Below are positions 27,327-38,400 of a DNA stretch of 64,000 nucleotides, piece after piece (position 1 is the first letter of the stretch; each line of letters opens with the position of its first letter). Origin of the DNA: G965232465 sp965232465. GTDB taxonomy: Bacteria; Pseudomonadota; Alphaproteobacteria; JAQWUY01. Under the pieces are notes generated by a model, which saw only the letters and a list, made by a program, of their open reading frames with translations, made no database searches and was not told the DNA's origin. The DNA lies in the NCBI GenBank assembly GCA_965232465.1, contig OZ246977.1, forward strand, positions 1,116,001 to 1,180,000, in the 5' to 3' direction. Position numbers and translations under genes: made by a program.

Positions 27327-28619
27327 TTATTTGTTTAAGGGTTTAATGGTTTCGCCGATATATAATTGTCGGGGACGGGCGATGCGGAAGTATGGGGATT
27401 CCATTAATTCCAACCACTGTGCCACCCACCCCACACAACGGGACATGGCAAACAGTACAGTAAACATTTTAATGGGTAATCCAATGGCACTTAGGATAAC
27501 ACCGGAATAAAAGTCCACATTTGGGAACAATTTACGGGATATAAAGTATGGGTCTTGGGTGGCAATCGATTCCAGTTGTATTGCCAGATCAAACAATGGG
27601 GTATTTACCGCCCCAGTGGCCTGTAATACATCATGGGCAGATTTTTTTAGCACACCCGCCCGTGGATCCAATTCTTTATATACACGATGCCCAAAACCCA
27701 TTAGGCGGAACGAATCGTTTTTGTCCTTGGCACGGGCAATGTATGCGTCAATATTGTCGGGGGATTGAATTTCTTGTAACATTTTTAATACGGCTTCATT
27801 TGCCCCCCCATGGGAGGGACCCCATAGCGATCCGATACTGGATGCGATACTGGCAAACGGGTTGGCTTCGCTGGAAGTTACAGACCGCATTGTGGAAGTG
27901 GAGGCGTTTTGTTCATGGTCCGCATGTAAAATAAAAATTTTATCCAATGCCATTGCCACATCGTCTTTAATATCGGTAACTTTATCAGTTTTTGAAAACA
28001 GCATGTGCAAGAAGTTTTCCGCATATTTTAAATCGCAACAGGGTGCAATAAAATCTTCGCCTATGGAATGTTTATATGCCATCGCAGACAGAGTAGGGAT
28101 CTTTGCAATAATTTTCATTGCCATTTGACGGCGATTGTCGCCATCGGTAACATCAATGTGTTCGTGGTATTCGGTGGATATTGCCGCCATAGCCGCCATT
28201 AACATGCCCATCGGGTGGGCATTTTTATCAAATGTTTTAAATAATGCTTTGACATTGTCGCTGACGGTCATGTTTTGTTTAAATTCGGCAACAAACGCAT
28301 TGTGTTGTTCAGCGGTTGGAAGGTGTTTATTAAATAATAAATAGCACACTTCCATATAAGTACATTTGTTGGTCAAATCTTGGATCGTATATCCACAATG
28401 GGACAATTCCCCCTTATCGCCATCGATATAGGTCAAATAACTGCGACAAGAGGCGGTTGATGTGTATCCAGGGTCAAAGGTAAACATGCCTGTTTTGGCA
28501 TAAAAAGACCGAAAGTCGACAACGCTTGGTCCTATGGTGCCATCAAAAATGTTAAAATCATGGGTTTCGCCCGTTTGATTATCGGTTAATGTAAATGTTT
28601 TACCAGTTTCTTTCAGCAT
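27327..28619 (-). CDS. gltA: Citrate synthase (type II)
   Basis: Condenses acetyl-CoA and oxaloacetate at the entry to the TCA cycle. The 430-residue protein is the hexameric bacterial length. The catalytic residues are visible in FILHADHEQNAS, LWGPSHGGANEAVLKML and GFGHRVYKELDPRA, with a C-terminal ARPRQLYIG. There is a good promoter about 110 bp upstream. No frameshift or unusual insertion. Confidence 0.97.
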   Translation of the reverse strand: MLKETGKTFTLTDNQTGETHDFNIFDGTIGPSVVDFRSFYAKTGMFTFDPGYTSTASCRSYLTYIDGDKGELSHCGYTIQDLTNKCTYMEVCYLLFNKHLPTAEQHNAFVAEFKQNMTVSDNVKALFKTFDKNAHPMGMLMAAMAAISTEYHEHIDVTDGDNRRQMAMKIIAKIPTLSAMAYKHSIGEDFIAPCCDLKYAENFLHMLFSKTDKVTDIKDDVAMALDKIFILHADHEQNASTSTMRSVTSSEANPFASIASSIGSLWGPSHGGANEAVLKMLQEIQSPDNIDAYIARAKDKNDSFRLMGFGHRVYKELDPRAGVLKKSAHDVLQATGAVNTPLFDLAIQLESIATQDPYFISRKLFPNVDFYSGVILSAIGLPIKMFTVLFAMSRCVGWVAQWLELMESPYFRIARPRQLYIGETIKPLNK

Positions 28620-28730
28620 TATACGCCCCTTTTGATAATGTTAATTTCCATGTATAAAGTATATTAAATTTTTTTACTTGTTTTGATGTAAGTATTCTGC
28701 AAGTCAGATATTATATTATCATGCTGGGAC

Positions 28731-28759
28731 ATTATAAGAAATTATGGATTAAAAATCAA
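28731..28759 (-). promoter_or_regulatory. Candidate sigma70 promoter of gltA
   Basis: On the minus strand TTGATT (28759-28754), 17-base spacer, perfect TATAAT (28736-28731), located just after the gltX stop and about 110 bp before the gltA ATG. Confidence 0.5.
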
Positions 28760-28761
28760 TA

Positions 28762-30150
28762 TTAATTCTGTGTGCTTAGGGCATTTAATCGCTGTAAAGA
28801 CTCATATTTACCCAAAATTTCCATAATTTCAAACAGGTCAGGGCTTTTTACCGTGCCTGCTAAGGTTGCCCGCATGGGCGGACCGACCACCCCGAATTTT
28901 AAATTATTATGTGCAATGTATTGTTGTATTGTGTGTTGCAACACATCCGCCGTCCAATCGGTCACAGGATGTAACAGGGTAACGATGTTTGCCAATATTG
29001 CTGGGCTGTTTTGTGTTATCATTTTTTGTGCCTTGCTATCGGATAGGGGGAATTGTGGGGCGGTAATATAAAACGCACACAATTCATGAAAATCCCCCAT
29101 AACAGTGGCACGGGATTTTATGCTGTGTAATCCTTGGGCAATACGGTCTTTGGCAATCTGGGAAATATCGCCCAATTGTTGTAATACCAATGGCAATAAG
29201 GTATGTGTATCCATTTTATGGATATAATGGGCGTTTATGTTTGCCAATTTTTTAAAATCCATACGGGATGGGGATTTACCAATACCATCCGTGTCGAACC
29301 AGATGATTGCTTGTTGTTCCGTAAAGATTTCGTTATCCCCATGCGACCATCCCAAACGGCACAGATAATTTTTTAAGGCATCGGGTAAATATCCCATATT
29401 TTGATATACTTCAATTCCCAATGCCCCATGGCGCTTAGACAATTTTTTACCATCGGGACCATGGATCAAGGGAATATGTGCAAATTGTGGCACAGCTGCC
29501 CCCAGTGCATGGAACAAATGGATGTGTCGCATGGCATTATTTAAGTGGTCATCCCCACGGATAATATGGGTGATTCCCATATCGATATCATCCACCACCG
29601 CCGATAACATATAAGTGGGCGTGCCATCAGAACGCATTAAAATATAATCGTCGAGTTGCTTGTTATCAATGGCAACAGTCCCTTGGACCAAGTCCTCTAT
29701 AATCGTTTGTCCCTCCTGCGGACATTTTAACCGTACAACCGGCTTTACATCCGCAGGGGGCGGGGCATCAGTATCGCGCCAACGGCGGTCATATCCGAAG
29801 GTTTTGTTATTTTTTTCTTGGGTACGCATCTGTTGTAATTCTGCGTTGGTGGTATAACAATAATAGGCTTTGCCTGTGTCCAATAAGTGTTGTACAGCTT
29901 GTTTATGGCGATCAAGATTCTGTGATTGGTATACAATGTCCGCATCAGGCGATAACCCCATCCATTGTAACCCCTTTAAAATGGCATCCACCGCATCAGC
30001 AGTGGACCGTTGTTTGTCTGTGTCTTCAATCCGCAACAGATATTTTCCCCCATGGTGACGGGAAAATAAATAATTAAATAACGCAGTCCGTACCCCCCCA
30101 ATATGTAAAAATCCCGTGGGCGATGGGGCAAAACGGGTAATAACAGTCAT
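28762..30150 (-). CDS. gltX: Glutamyl-tRNA synthetase
   Basis: Class I aminoacyl-tRNA synthetase charging tRNA-Glu (and tRNA-Gln where GatCAB is used). The 462 residues show the HIGH region PSPTGFLHIGGVRTALFNYL, RIEDTDKQRS, and the KMSKS-type loop KKLSKRHGALGIEVY. The C-terminal anticodon-binding domain ends near RLNALSTQN. It is family length. It lies upstream of gltA on the same strand with about 140 bp between, so the two probably have separate promoters. Confidence 0.95.
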   Translation of the reverse strand: MTVITRFAPSPTGFLHIGGVRTALFNYLFSRHHGGKYLLRIEDTDKQRSTADAVDAILKGLQWMGLSPDADIVYQSQNLDRHKQAVQHLLDTGKAYYCYTTNAELQQMRTQEKNNKTFGYDRRWRDTDAPPPADVKPVVRLKCPQEGQTIIEDLVQGTVAIDNKQLDDYILMRSDGTPTYMLSAVVDDIDMGITHIIRGDDHLNNAMRHIHLFHALGAAVPQFAHIPLIHGPDGKKLSKRHGALGIEVYQNMGYLPDALKNYLCRLGWSHGDNEIFTEQQAIIWFDTDGIGKSPSRMDFKKLANINAHYIHKMDTHTLLPLVLQQLGDISQIAKDRIAQGLHSIKSRATVMGDFHELCAFYITAPQFPLSDSKAQKMITQNSPAILANIVTLLHPVTDWTADVLQHTIQQYIAHNNLKFGVVGPPMRATLAGTVKSPDLFEIMEILGKYESLQRLNALSTQN

Positions 30151-30250
30151 AATAAAACCCCTTGGTAAAATCTATTGTGATTTTGTTGTAAATGTATGAT
30201 ATAACACACCATACTATAATACCAAAAAAATGTAAAAAACCAATAATAAA

Positions 30251-32143
30251 ATGATGTTTGCATCACGACTAAATCTGTATTTATACGAAAATTTTGTATA
30301 TTTTATGCCATTTTTGATGGCAATCGGCATTGGGATAACCCCGGTTTTGCTCAGTATGTTTTCTGTGTATATGGTACTTATGGCCGTTGGTGTGGTGGTT
30401 TTGTTGGGGGGATGCAGTGCAATTGTAATGTTACAGCTACACCCGCAGGTACATTATGTGGCATATGGGGTGGTGGTAATAGGCGTCAGCATGGGGATAT
30501 TCGTATTAAAACATATGTTCGTATACCCAAATGCGTGGCAAGGCACGCCCCGTCAAGTGCAGATCGAAGGGACTTTAAAATCCGCCCATTATGCCCCGCA
30601 TAAAACACAAATGCGTTTGCAAAACGCCACTGTTGATGGGGTAAAAGTTAGCGGCGATATACGATTGAATGTAAAAAATATGCCCCTGCCATATGCCAAA
30701 AATATATCGTTAAAAGCCCGTTTATATCCGCCCGCTAAACCGATTATACCCGATGCGTTTGATTTTCGCACCTTTGCCACCTACAATGGTATTAGTGCTT
30801 TTGGTAAGGGCGTGGGCAATATTACCGTTACACAGACTGATTCCCCCGGATTTGCATATGGTATTGCCAAACATATTTATACCTATATGTCCCCCAGAAT
30901 CGGTGCTATTGCCATTGCCTTGATTACCGGCAATAGGGTGGGTATGCAGGCGGATGATGTACAAGCCCTGCGGGGCAGTGGGCTTGCCCATTTGCTCGCC
31001 ATATCTGGGTTACACTTGGGACTGGTTATGGGGGTGGTATATATGTTTATGCGTACCATGTGTTGTCTGATAAAACCATATTTTTTTACCGCTTACCCAA
31101 TAAAACAATACGCAGCTGTTGTCAGCCTTATTGTGGCATTGCTGTATTGTATCATTGCAGATTTTCCTACACCAACAGTCAGGGCATTTTTAATGGGGGC
31201 GATTGTGGTCTTGGGTGTGTTAACCCACCGAAAATCTTTTACCATTCGGTCCGTATCGATTGTTGCCAGTTTGATTTTATTGATACAGCCAGAAAGCCTG
31301 TTTAGTGTTAGCTTTCAATTATCTTTTATTGCTGTTTTGGGGTTGGTTGCCGTATTTTCCTATGTGCCAGCACGACGGGGGGTGCGGGCAATGATATATC
31401 ATGTATGTATTGCATCCATTGTGGCAATGTGTGTTACTTTGCCCTTTTCTGCATACCATTTTGGCACCGTTGCCGTGTACAGTGTGCTTGCCAATATGGT
31501 GGCCGTACCGATGATGGCCCTATGTATTGCCCCATTGTTATTGGTATCTGTGTTTGAATATATGATACTGCATACAGGATACAGCTTGTATGCGGTGGAA
31601 TGGGTATTGTCATGGCTGATACAATGGGCATATATTATATATGATTTGCCAAACAGTGTGTATTACACGGGACATATTCCCATTTGGGGGGTGTTGGTAT
31701 TTGTTATGGCGATGGGGGGTGCCATACATACCACATATAAGAAAACGGGCATAGCCATAATGGGATTGACAATTGTGGGGGTGTTATTATACCCAAGTAC
31801 AAAACCCCATATTATTATCAGTCGTCAAGGGGATGTGGCAATTTTACAGGAAAAATCGTATATTATCCCCAATAGGAACAATGTTTACTTTATCAATTCT
31901 GTGCGAAAACAAACAGGCGTTTCCGTGTTTGTGCGTAAAAAGTGTCGTGGGGATTGCGTAATAAATGGGATGTTGTATACAAAAAAGAAGTATCCCATAC
32001 AAGGTATATGTACCGATTCTGCGTACAGATTTATAATTGCCCCAAATGCCATATTGAAATCTTGTACTATTCCAAGTTTTGATAAAGCAGACCATATTAT
32101 AAATAATTACGAAGGTATGAAGATCTTTATAAAATCTGAATAG
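30251..32143 (+). CDS. comEC: ComEC/Rec2-type DNA uptake membrane channel
   Basis: A polytopic inner-membrane protein for import of single-stranded DNA in natural competence. The 630 residues contain the N-terminal DUF4131 region (GTLKSAHYAPHKTQMRLQN), then the Competence domain signature GLAHLLAISGLHLGLVMGVVY and PTVRAFLMGAIVVLG, with many hydrophobic helices. The C-terminal metallo-beta-lactamase domain of Bacillus ComEC is absent, replaced by about 100 soluble residues including an RKKCRGDC cysteine pair, as in many alphaproteobacterial homologues. No other competence gene is in the window. It is divergent from gltX. Confidence 0.88.
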   Translation: MMFASRLNLYLYENFVYFMPFLMAIGIGITPVLLSMFSVYMVLMAVGVVVLLGGCSAIVMLQLHPQVHYVAYGVVVIGVSMGIFVLKHMFVYPNAWQGTPRQVQIEGTLKSAHYAPHKTQMRLQNATVDGVKVSGDIRLNVKNMPLPYAKNISLKARLYPPAKPIIPDAFDFRTFATYNGISAFGKGVGNITVTQTDSPGFAYGIAKHIYTYMSPRIGAIAIALITGNRVGMQADDVQALRGSGLAHLLAISGLHLGLVMGVVYMFMRTMCCLIKPYFFTAYPIKQYAAVVSLIVALLYCIIADFPTPTVRAFLMGAIVVLGVLTHRKSFTIRSVSIVASLILLIQPESLFSVSFQLSFIAVLGLVAVFSYVPARRGVRAMIYHVCIASIVAMCVTLPFSAYHFGTVAVYSVLANMVAVPMMALCIAPLLLVSVFEYMILHTGYSLYAVEWVLSWLIQWAYIIYDLPNSVYYTGHIPIWGVLVFVMAMGGAIHTTYKKTGIAIMGLTIVGVLLYPSTKPHIIISRQGDVAILQEKSYIIPNRNNVYFINSVRKQTGVSVFVRKKCRGDCVINGMLYTKKKYPIQGICTDSAYRFIIAPNAILKSCTIPSFDKADHIINNYEGMKIFIKSE

Positions 32144-32186
32144 GAATACAAAAATATACTTTATGTTAAATTTTGATTGACTACAT

Positions 32187-32243
32187 GCGGTTGCAACCGC
32201 TTGCAACCGCTTGCCACGCAGTGGCATTTAGCCCAAAATACAG
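32187..32243. repeat. GC-rich double-palindrome repeat plus 17-bp box, copy 1
   Basis: GCGGTTGCAACCGC (32187-32200), a tandem extra TTGCAACCGC (32201-32210), then TGCCACGCAGTGGCA (32212-32226), then the box TTTAGCCCAAAATACAG (32227-32243). The hairpin pair is in the opposite order from copy 2 (45069-45116), while the box keeps the same orientation towards the downstream gene. It fills much of the 303-bp gap between comEC and the adhesin gene. Confidence 0.8.
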
Positions 32244-32280
32244 AAAAATTAAAAAAAATTAAAAAAAATCGAAAAAACTG

Positions 32281-32309
32281 TTGACAAAAAAAAAAAACAC
32301 TTGTACACT
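32281..32309 (+). promoter_or_regulatory. Promoter of the giant adhesin gene
   Basis: Perfect TTGACA (32281-32286), 17-base spacer made largely of an A tract, TACACT (32304-32309). It lies 37 bp after the conserved box and gives a predicted leader of about 130 nt. A-tracts between the box and -35 (32244-32275) could act as UP elements (inference). Confidence 0.6.
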
Positions 32310-32394
32310 ACGGAAATCTTGTATCTTATATAATATAAGAAAAAAGGCTAACTTAGATAACTATCCAGAAATGAATAGTATAATGGTATTTATA

Positions 32395-32410
32395 AAGGCT
32401 CTAGAGCCTT
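32395..32410. promoter_or_regulatory. Perfect 16-bp palindrome in the adhesin leader
   Basis: AAGGCTCTAGAGCCTT, 36 bp before the adhesin ATG and inside the predicted 5' leader. It could be an operator or a short RNA hairpin near the ribosome-binding site (AAGGAAA, 32434-32440). Related GCTCTAGA-like sequence also occurs in the nuclease gene leader. Confidence 0.4.
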
Positions 32411-32446
32411 ATGAATTTAAGACAAAACAGATAAAGGAAATCAAAG

Positions 32447-35400
32447 ATGAAGAAAATGTTTTTGGCAGGTGCCAGTTTATTAGTTTTATCGGCAATTACA
32501 CCGGCGTTTACCAATGATGCAGACAAGGTGGTAAGTGCCACGGGTAATTTGCTTATTGATAGTACCAATAAAACAGGGTTTTTTCAATGGATACGCGGCG
32601 GTGTCGGGTATACGGATAAAAACCTGAATTTCGATATTACCGCATTTAGTAACCTTTCTGAAACAAAGGACACGGTTACATATTTACAAACATCTTATAA
32701 TCGTCAGAAATCGACGAATCGGTTAAACTTGGGACTAGGCTATCGTAAGCTTATCGACACAACATCTACTCCGTTAATTGTTGGGGTCAATGCGTTTTTT
32801 GATACAAAAGATGGAACGAAGAATATACTTGCCCTTAAATCTTCGGAAAATTTCCAACGCTATAGCATTGGGGCGGAGCTAAAAACCGCACGGTTCGATC
32901 TGTCGACAAACCTATATCGCCCCATTGGCAACAATATTATTGACGATAAAAAGGTATTACGAGGCTGGGATATAACCGCTAAGGGCAATATCCCCAATTA
33001 TGATCAGGTGTCTGTGGGGGTGGGTGCCTATACATTCGACGGGGTTGAGGATACGGTTGTTAAAGGCAATAAACTGATTGCAGAATTTCGCCCTAATCCT
33101 ACGGTAACAATACGGGGGGAATATGACAAACCCAGTGGCGAATCGGCACAGACCAATATATCGGTTGATTTTAAATGGGCATTCGGCAAACCCATACAAG
33201 ACCAAATGAAATCCGCCCCTGTACCCAGTGCAGGTACTGTATGGCACAAACGCTATGATAAGGTCGAGCGACAACATGATATTAAAACCGCTGAAGTCGA
33301 GACGACGCCCACATTGCCCATTGTTAGTTCAGGGGCGATTAGCTCGAACAGCGATAATACCATAGCATCGGGGGATGGGAAAACCGAAGCCACTGCTTTT
33401 GTATTACCGGATAACAATAAATTCGAAATCAAAAAGTTTATTAATGCCCCAACAGGTGCGGTAAAAGCAGAACTGAATAGCAGAACCGCAATAAATAGCA
33501 GAACGGCAACAACACCCACTGTGGCGGTTACAGTAGAAGTTATGGGCAGCGGTACCCTTGGCACAGAGTTTGCCTTTGAGGACAGTGCAGGAAATCCCAT
33601 TGATAATATTAAAAATGTGGATTATGAAAGTGTGCTTGTGGATAAAGCTGGGTCAAATACCGCTGTTTTAAAACTGTCTTATCAAGTGAGTGGCTATGCC
33701 CAACAAGATGTGTTTGTGAAAACAACCGAATCGTTTACCGGCACAGTTACTATGGGGGATTTGGTCGTACCTTATGCATCTGGGGATAAAACGGTAACTG
33801 CCGCCGATATATTGGCTAAGTTAACCGTATCAGGGGGGCAAACAAAAGCATCCGAATGGACGGTTAAGAGCCTTGCAAATACAGATAGTAATACAAATCT
33901 TGCTGTTGGTAGTGGTGGCAAAACACTTATCATATCAGGGGCTATTACCACTAAGACGACGGTTACAATAGGCCTTGCACATCCTGCATATGCGGATCAG
34001 ACCAAAACCTTTGAACTGTCCACTGGGGCGGGCACATTAGGGTCAGCGACCCATACAGGGTCAGGCAAATGGGGACAAACATATACCACCGATTATAAAT
34101 TAAAAACCTCTGATACAGTGGGGGATGTAACTGTACCATTTGATACAAATGCAGATTACACCTTCTCGGTTGTGGCACCTGCTACCACTGTAAGCGGTTT
34201 TACATCGACCACCACGGGTATTGTGCAAGGGGCATTAAGTGGGGCGATTAACGCCAATACAGGGGCTATTGATGGGACGAAATTGACAAAATCGGGGACA
34301 TTGTTGGTAAAAATTGTCCGCAAAGCCAAGGGCGGACTACCACAAATTACAGATTATGCCAACTTACCTGTGGCAAAGCAAACAGCTGCTGATCACACCG
34401 GATTTACGGTATCGGCTGGGGATATTACATGGAACACAAATAGCCAAACAGTAACCTACACAGAGGCGAACAAACCTGTGGGTATTGGCACCGCCACATA
34501 TACATTAACAACGGCGGGTACGACCGCAGGTACAGCTATCACAGTGGCGTCAGGCGATGGTAAGATTGCAAAAACCGCCCAGAGTGGTGTGGTAAAAGTA
34601 AAGGTTATCTATGCGGCAAACGATAAATACGCCCAAATGAGTCGGGATGTGGATGTAGCTGTCAATAAGCGAGTAGTTATGTCACTCCTAACCCCAGCAA
34701 AGATGATTGTACCATATGTATCCGGCACTAAGGCGTTAAGTACGACCTATGTAATGGATAAATTATTCACAAGCGGTAGTGGCAAAAGCGATTGGAACAT
34801 AAAAAGCCTAGCGGATACAGGTGCCGCTGGCACTGGTAAGTTAACTATCAGTGCTGATAAAAAGAGTATGACTGTTATAGGGGCAGTCGCCACCCCTATC
34901 ACCATTACTGTTGTACTGGAGAGCCCCAAATATGCGGATGTGACCAGAACCTTTGCACTGTCCACCCGGGCGACACAGGTGATTGATGGTAGCCCGACGG
35001 GATTAAGTGGTAAATGGGGCAAGGGTACGGTTACCCCAAATTATAAGTTAGACCTTGATGACCAAGGTCAAACATTTAATGCAGCAACTGACTACACCTT
35101 CTCTGTTGTATCCAGTAGCGATGGGAGTAAAGGGGGTAAAGATGCCACCACTGCGGGTATATTTACCAGCAATCCCATTAGCAACAGCAAAACCGGGGTG
35201 ATTGACACCAGCAAGCTGATCAAATCGGGTAAACTGTTAATAAAGATTGTACGGGCGGCAAAAGGTTCAGGGGCAAATGCAGTCCCCGAAGCGACAGACT
35301 ATGTGAATTTTGATGTAACAAAACAAGACAGCAGCGACCACCCCAACTTTACTGTATCCGCCGGTGCTATTCCATGGGCAACAGCAAGTAGACCGATAAC

Positions 35401-38400
35401 CTATACAGAAGCGAACAAGCCTACGGGTATTGGCACCGCCACATATACCTTGACAGCGGCGGGTACAACCGCTGGTCCCACCACGGGGGGCAATGCTATT
35501 ACAGTGGCGTCGAGTGATGGTAAAATTGCCAAAACTACCCAAAGTGGGTCGGTAAAAGTACGGATTACCTATGCGGCGACTGATAAATACGCACAAATGA
35601 GTCGGGATGTGGATGTAACCATCAATAAACAAACGCTACCGGCAAATACCCTGAGCGTAGCCAATCTTACTGTGGTATATGCCTCTGGCAATAAGAAGGT
35701 GAATGCGGTTGATGTACTTACGCAATTAACAACAACTGGCAGCAACAAAAGCGATTGGACTGTAAAAAGCCTAGCGGATACAGATAGTCATGGGAATCTT
35801 GCTGTTGCCAATGATGGTAAGAGTATGACCATATCGGGGGCAATCGCCAGTGGTACAACCGTTACAGTCGTCTTCGAAAGTACCAAATATGCGGATGTAA
35901 CCAAAACCTTTGAACTGTCCACAAACCCATCGCAAATAAGTTCGGCTACCCGCACAGGGTCAGGCAAATGGGGGAAAACATATACCACCACTTATAACTT
36001 AAAAACCCGTGATGGTGGGCAAGACTTTACAACAGGTGCCAGAGGTGATTTCACCTTTAGTATTGTGGCAGCTGGTGGCGATGATGGCAGTGGTATGACA
36101 CAAACGACCACAGGTATTATCGACACATCAAAAACAGCCATTAATAGCAAAACCGGGGCTATTAATGGGGTGGCACTGACGAAATCAGGAACCCTGCTGG
36201 TAAAAATTGTCCGTGTGGGAAAAGGTACGGGGGTAAATGCAGTTCCCCAAGCAACAGAATATCAAAACTTTACGGTGAGCAAGCAAGATTTGGCTAGTGA
36301 TATATCCAAACCAACATTTACCAGTATTAACCCCAAATGGGGGTCAAAAATCCCTGTAACATTTGCGGGAATACCCACCGGCACAACATTTGCCAATTAC
36401 GATTGGACTGCGGCACCCAAAACAGGCGGTGTCCCCACCGGCACATTAGGGGTTGTATCGGATGGTATCACCGGGGCAACCTCCGCTGGTACAGTGGTTG
36501 TTACCATGAAAGCAAAAGCCAACAATGATAAATACGAAGGACAAGTGGATCTGGCGGACTTTGCGATTACTAAGCAAACAGTTGCGTCGGGTACATTGAG
36601 CGTATCCGATCTTGTTGTCATGTATACCTCTGGCGATAAGACAGTGAGTGCAACCGATGTATTGGGGCAATTAACACCAACAGGCAGTAGGAGAAGCGAT
36701 TGGACTGTAAAAAGCCTAACGGATACAGATGGTAATGGGAACCTTGCTGTTGCTGATAATCGTAAGAGTATGACCATATCGGGGACAATTACCAGTGGTA
36801 CAACCGTTACAGTTGTCTTCGAAAGCACTAAATATACAGATGTAACCAAAACCTTCAAACTGTCCACAAAACAGTCGCAGATAAGTTCGGATACCCGTAC
36901 AGGGTCAGGAAAATGGGGTTCAGGGCAAACCTATACCACAGATTATAAATTAAAAGGCTTTGATGGTGGGCAACGATTTACAACGGGTAAGAGGGGTCAT
37001 TTCACCTTTAGTATCGTGCCAAGTCAATCAGGTTTCACTTCGACCACCGCAGGGATTGTTGCCAATGGGCAAACAGCGATCGATAGCAAAACTGGGGATA
37101 TTGATGCCAGCAAACTGACCAAGAGTGGTACACTGTTGGTAAAAATCGTACGGGCGGCAAAAGGTCCAGTTCCCGAAACAACAGACTATGAAAACTTTAC
37201 AGTGAGCAAGCAAGACAGTAGCGATCATTCTGGTTTTGCGGTTACTGCTGGTGCTATCACTTGGAATGCAAATAGTCAAACGGTTACATATAACGACAGT
37301 ACAAACAAACCTGCGGGTATTAGCAATCCCACATACGCCTTGACAGCAGTCGGTACCACCGCTGGTCCTACCACAGGGGGCAATGCTATCACAGTGGCGT
37401 CGAGCGATGGTAAGATTGCAAAAACCACCCAGAGCGGTGTGGTAAAAGTAAAGGTTACCTATCCCGCCAATGATAAGTATGAAACCATTATCAGAAATGT
37501 GGATGTAACCGTCAATGAACAAGCGATCGCAGGAAGTATGGCAGATCTTGTGATACCATATTCGGGGGGTAATGATCCGGTTAGTAGTGCCACTATATTG
37601 GGCAAATTTACACCACCCACGGGCAGTAACATAAACGATTGGACAATCAAAAGCTTAACAGAAACGCATAGAAATATTCTGGTTGTTACAGACACTGCAA
37701 CAGGTGCCAAGAGTCTTAGCATAACCGGGGCAATTAATACCCCTACCACTGTTACAGTTGTATTTGAAGATAAAAATAATAAGTATGCAGATGTGACCAC
37801 AACCTTTAAATTATCCACAAAGACAGGGACGATAAGTTCCGGCACCCGTACAGGATTGACCGGTACATGGGGCAAGACCTTTGTCGCCACAGATTATAAA
37901 TTAAAACCTTCTGACACGGTCGGGGATACCACTGTAACATTTGGCGACCTTGGCGATTATTTCTTTTCTATCCTTCCAAATTGGCGTGGTGATGATGGCA
38001 GTGGTCTGACACCAACCACTGCGGGGATTGTTGCCAGCGGAAAAACAGCGATTAACCGCAATACAGGGGCTATTGATGGGACCAAACTTACCAAATCAGG
38101 TACACTGTTGGTACAAATCGTCCGTAAACAGAAAGGCGGATTACCAGCAATCACAGATTATCAAAGTATTACTGTACATAAGCAAGTGTTGGGAACGGAT
38201 GTAACAACCGTACCGACCATATCGTTGGCAAGTGGGGACAATGCGTGGAAAGCGAATGCAGCTGACAAGTTTAATATGGCGTATACCAATCTGCCTGACA
38301 ATCGAGCGGCTAATACATTCGCTTGGACCGTCGCAGGGAAACAAAATGCTGCCCCCAGCGGTACATTAGAAATTGATGACGATGGTAAGGTAAGTGGTGC

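Noticed and set aside
32281..32517. 78-codon reading frame before and overlapping the adhesin start
   Set aside because: It begins within the -35 hexamer and runs through the promoter and leader; the composition is not coding-like.
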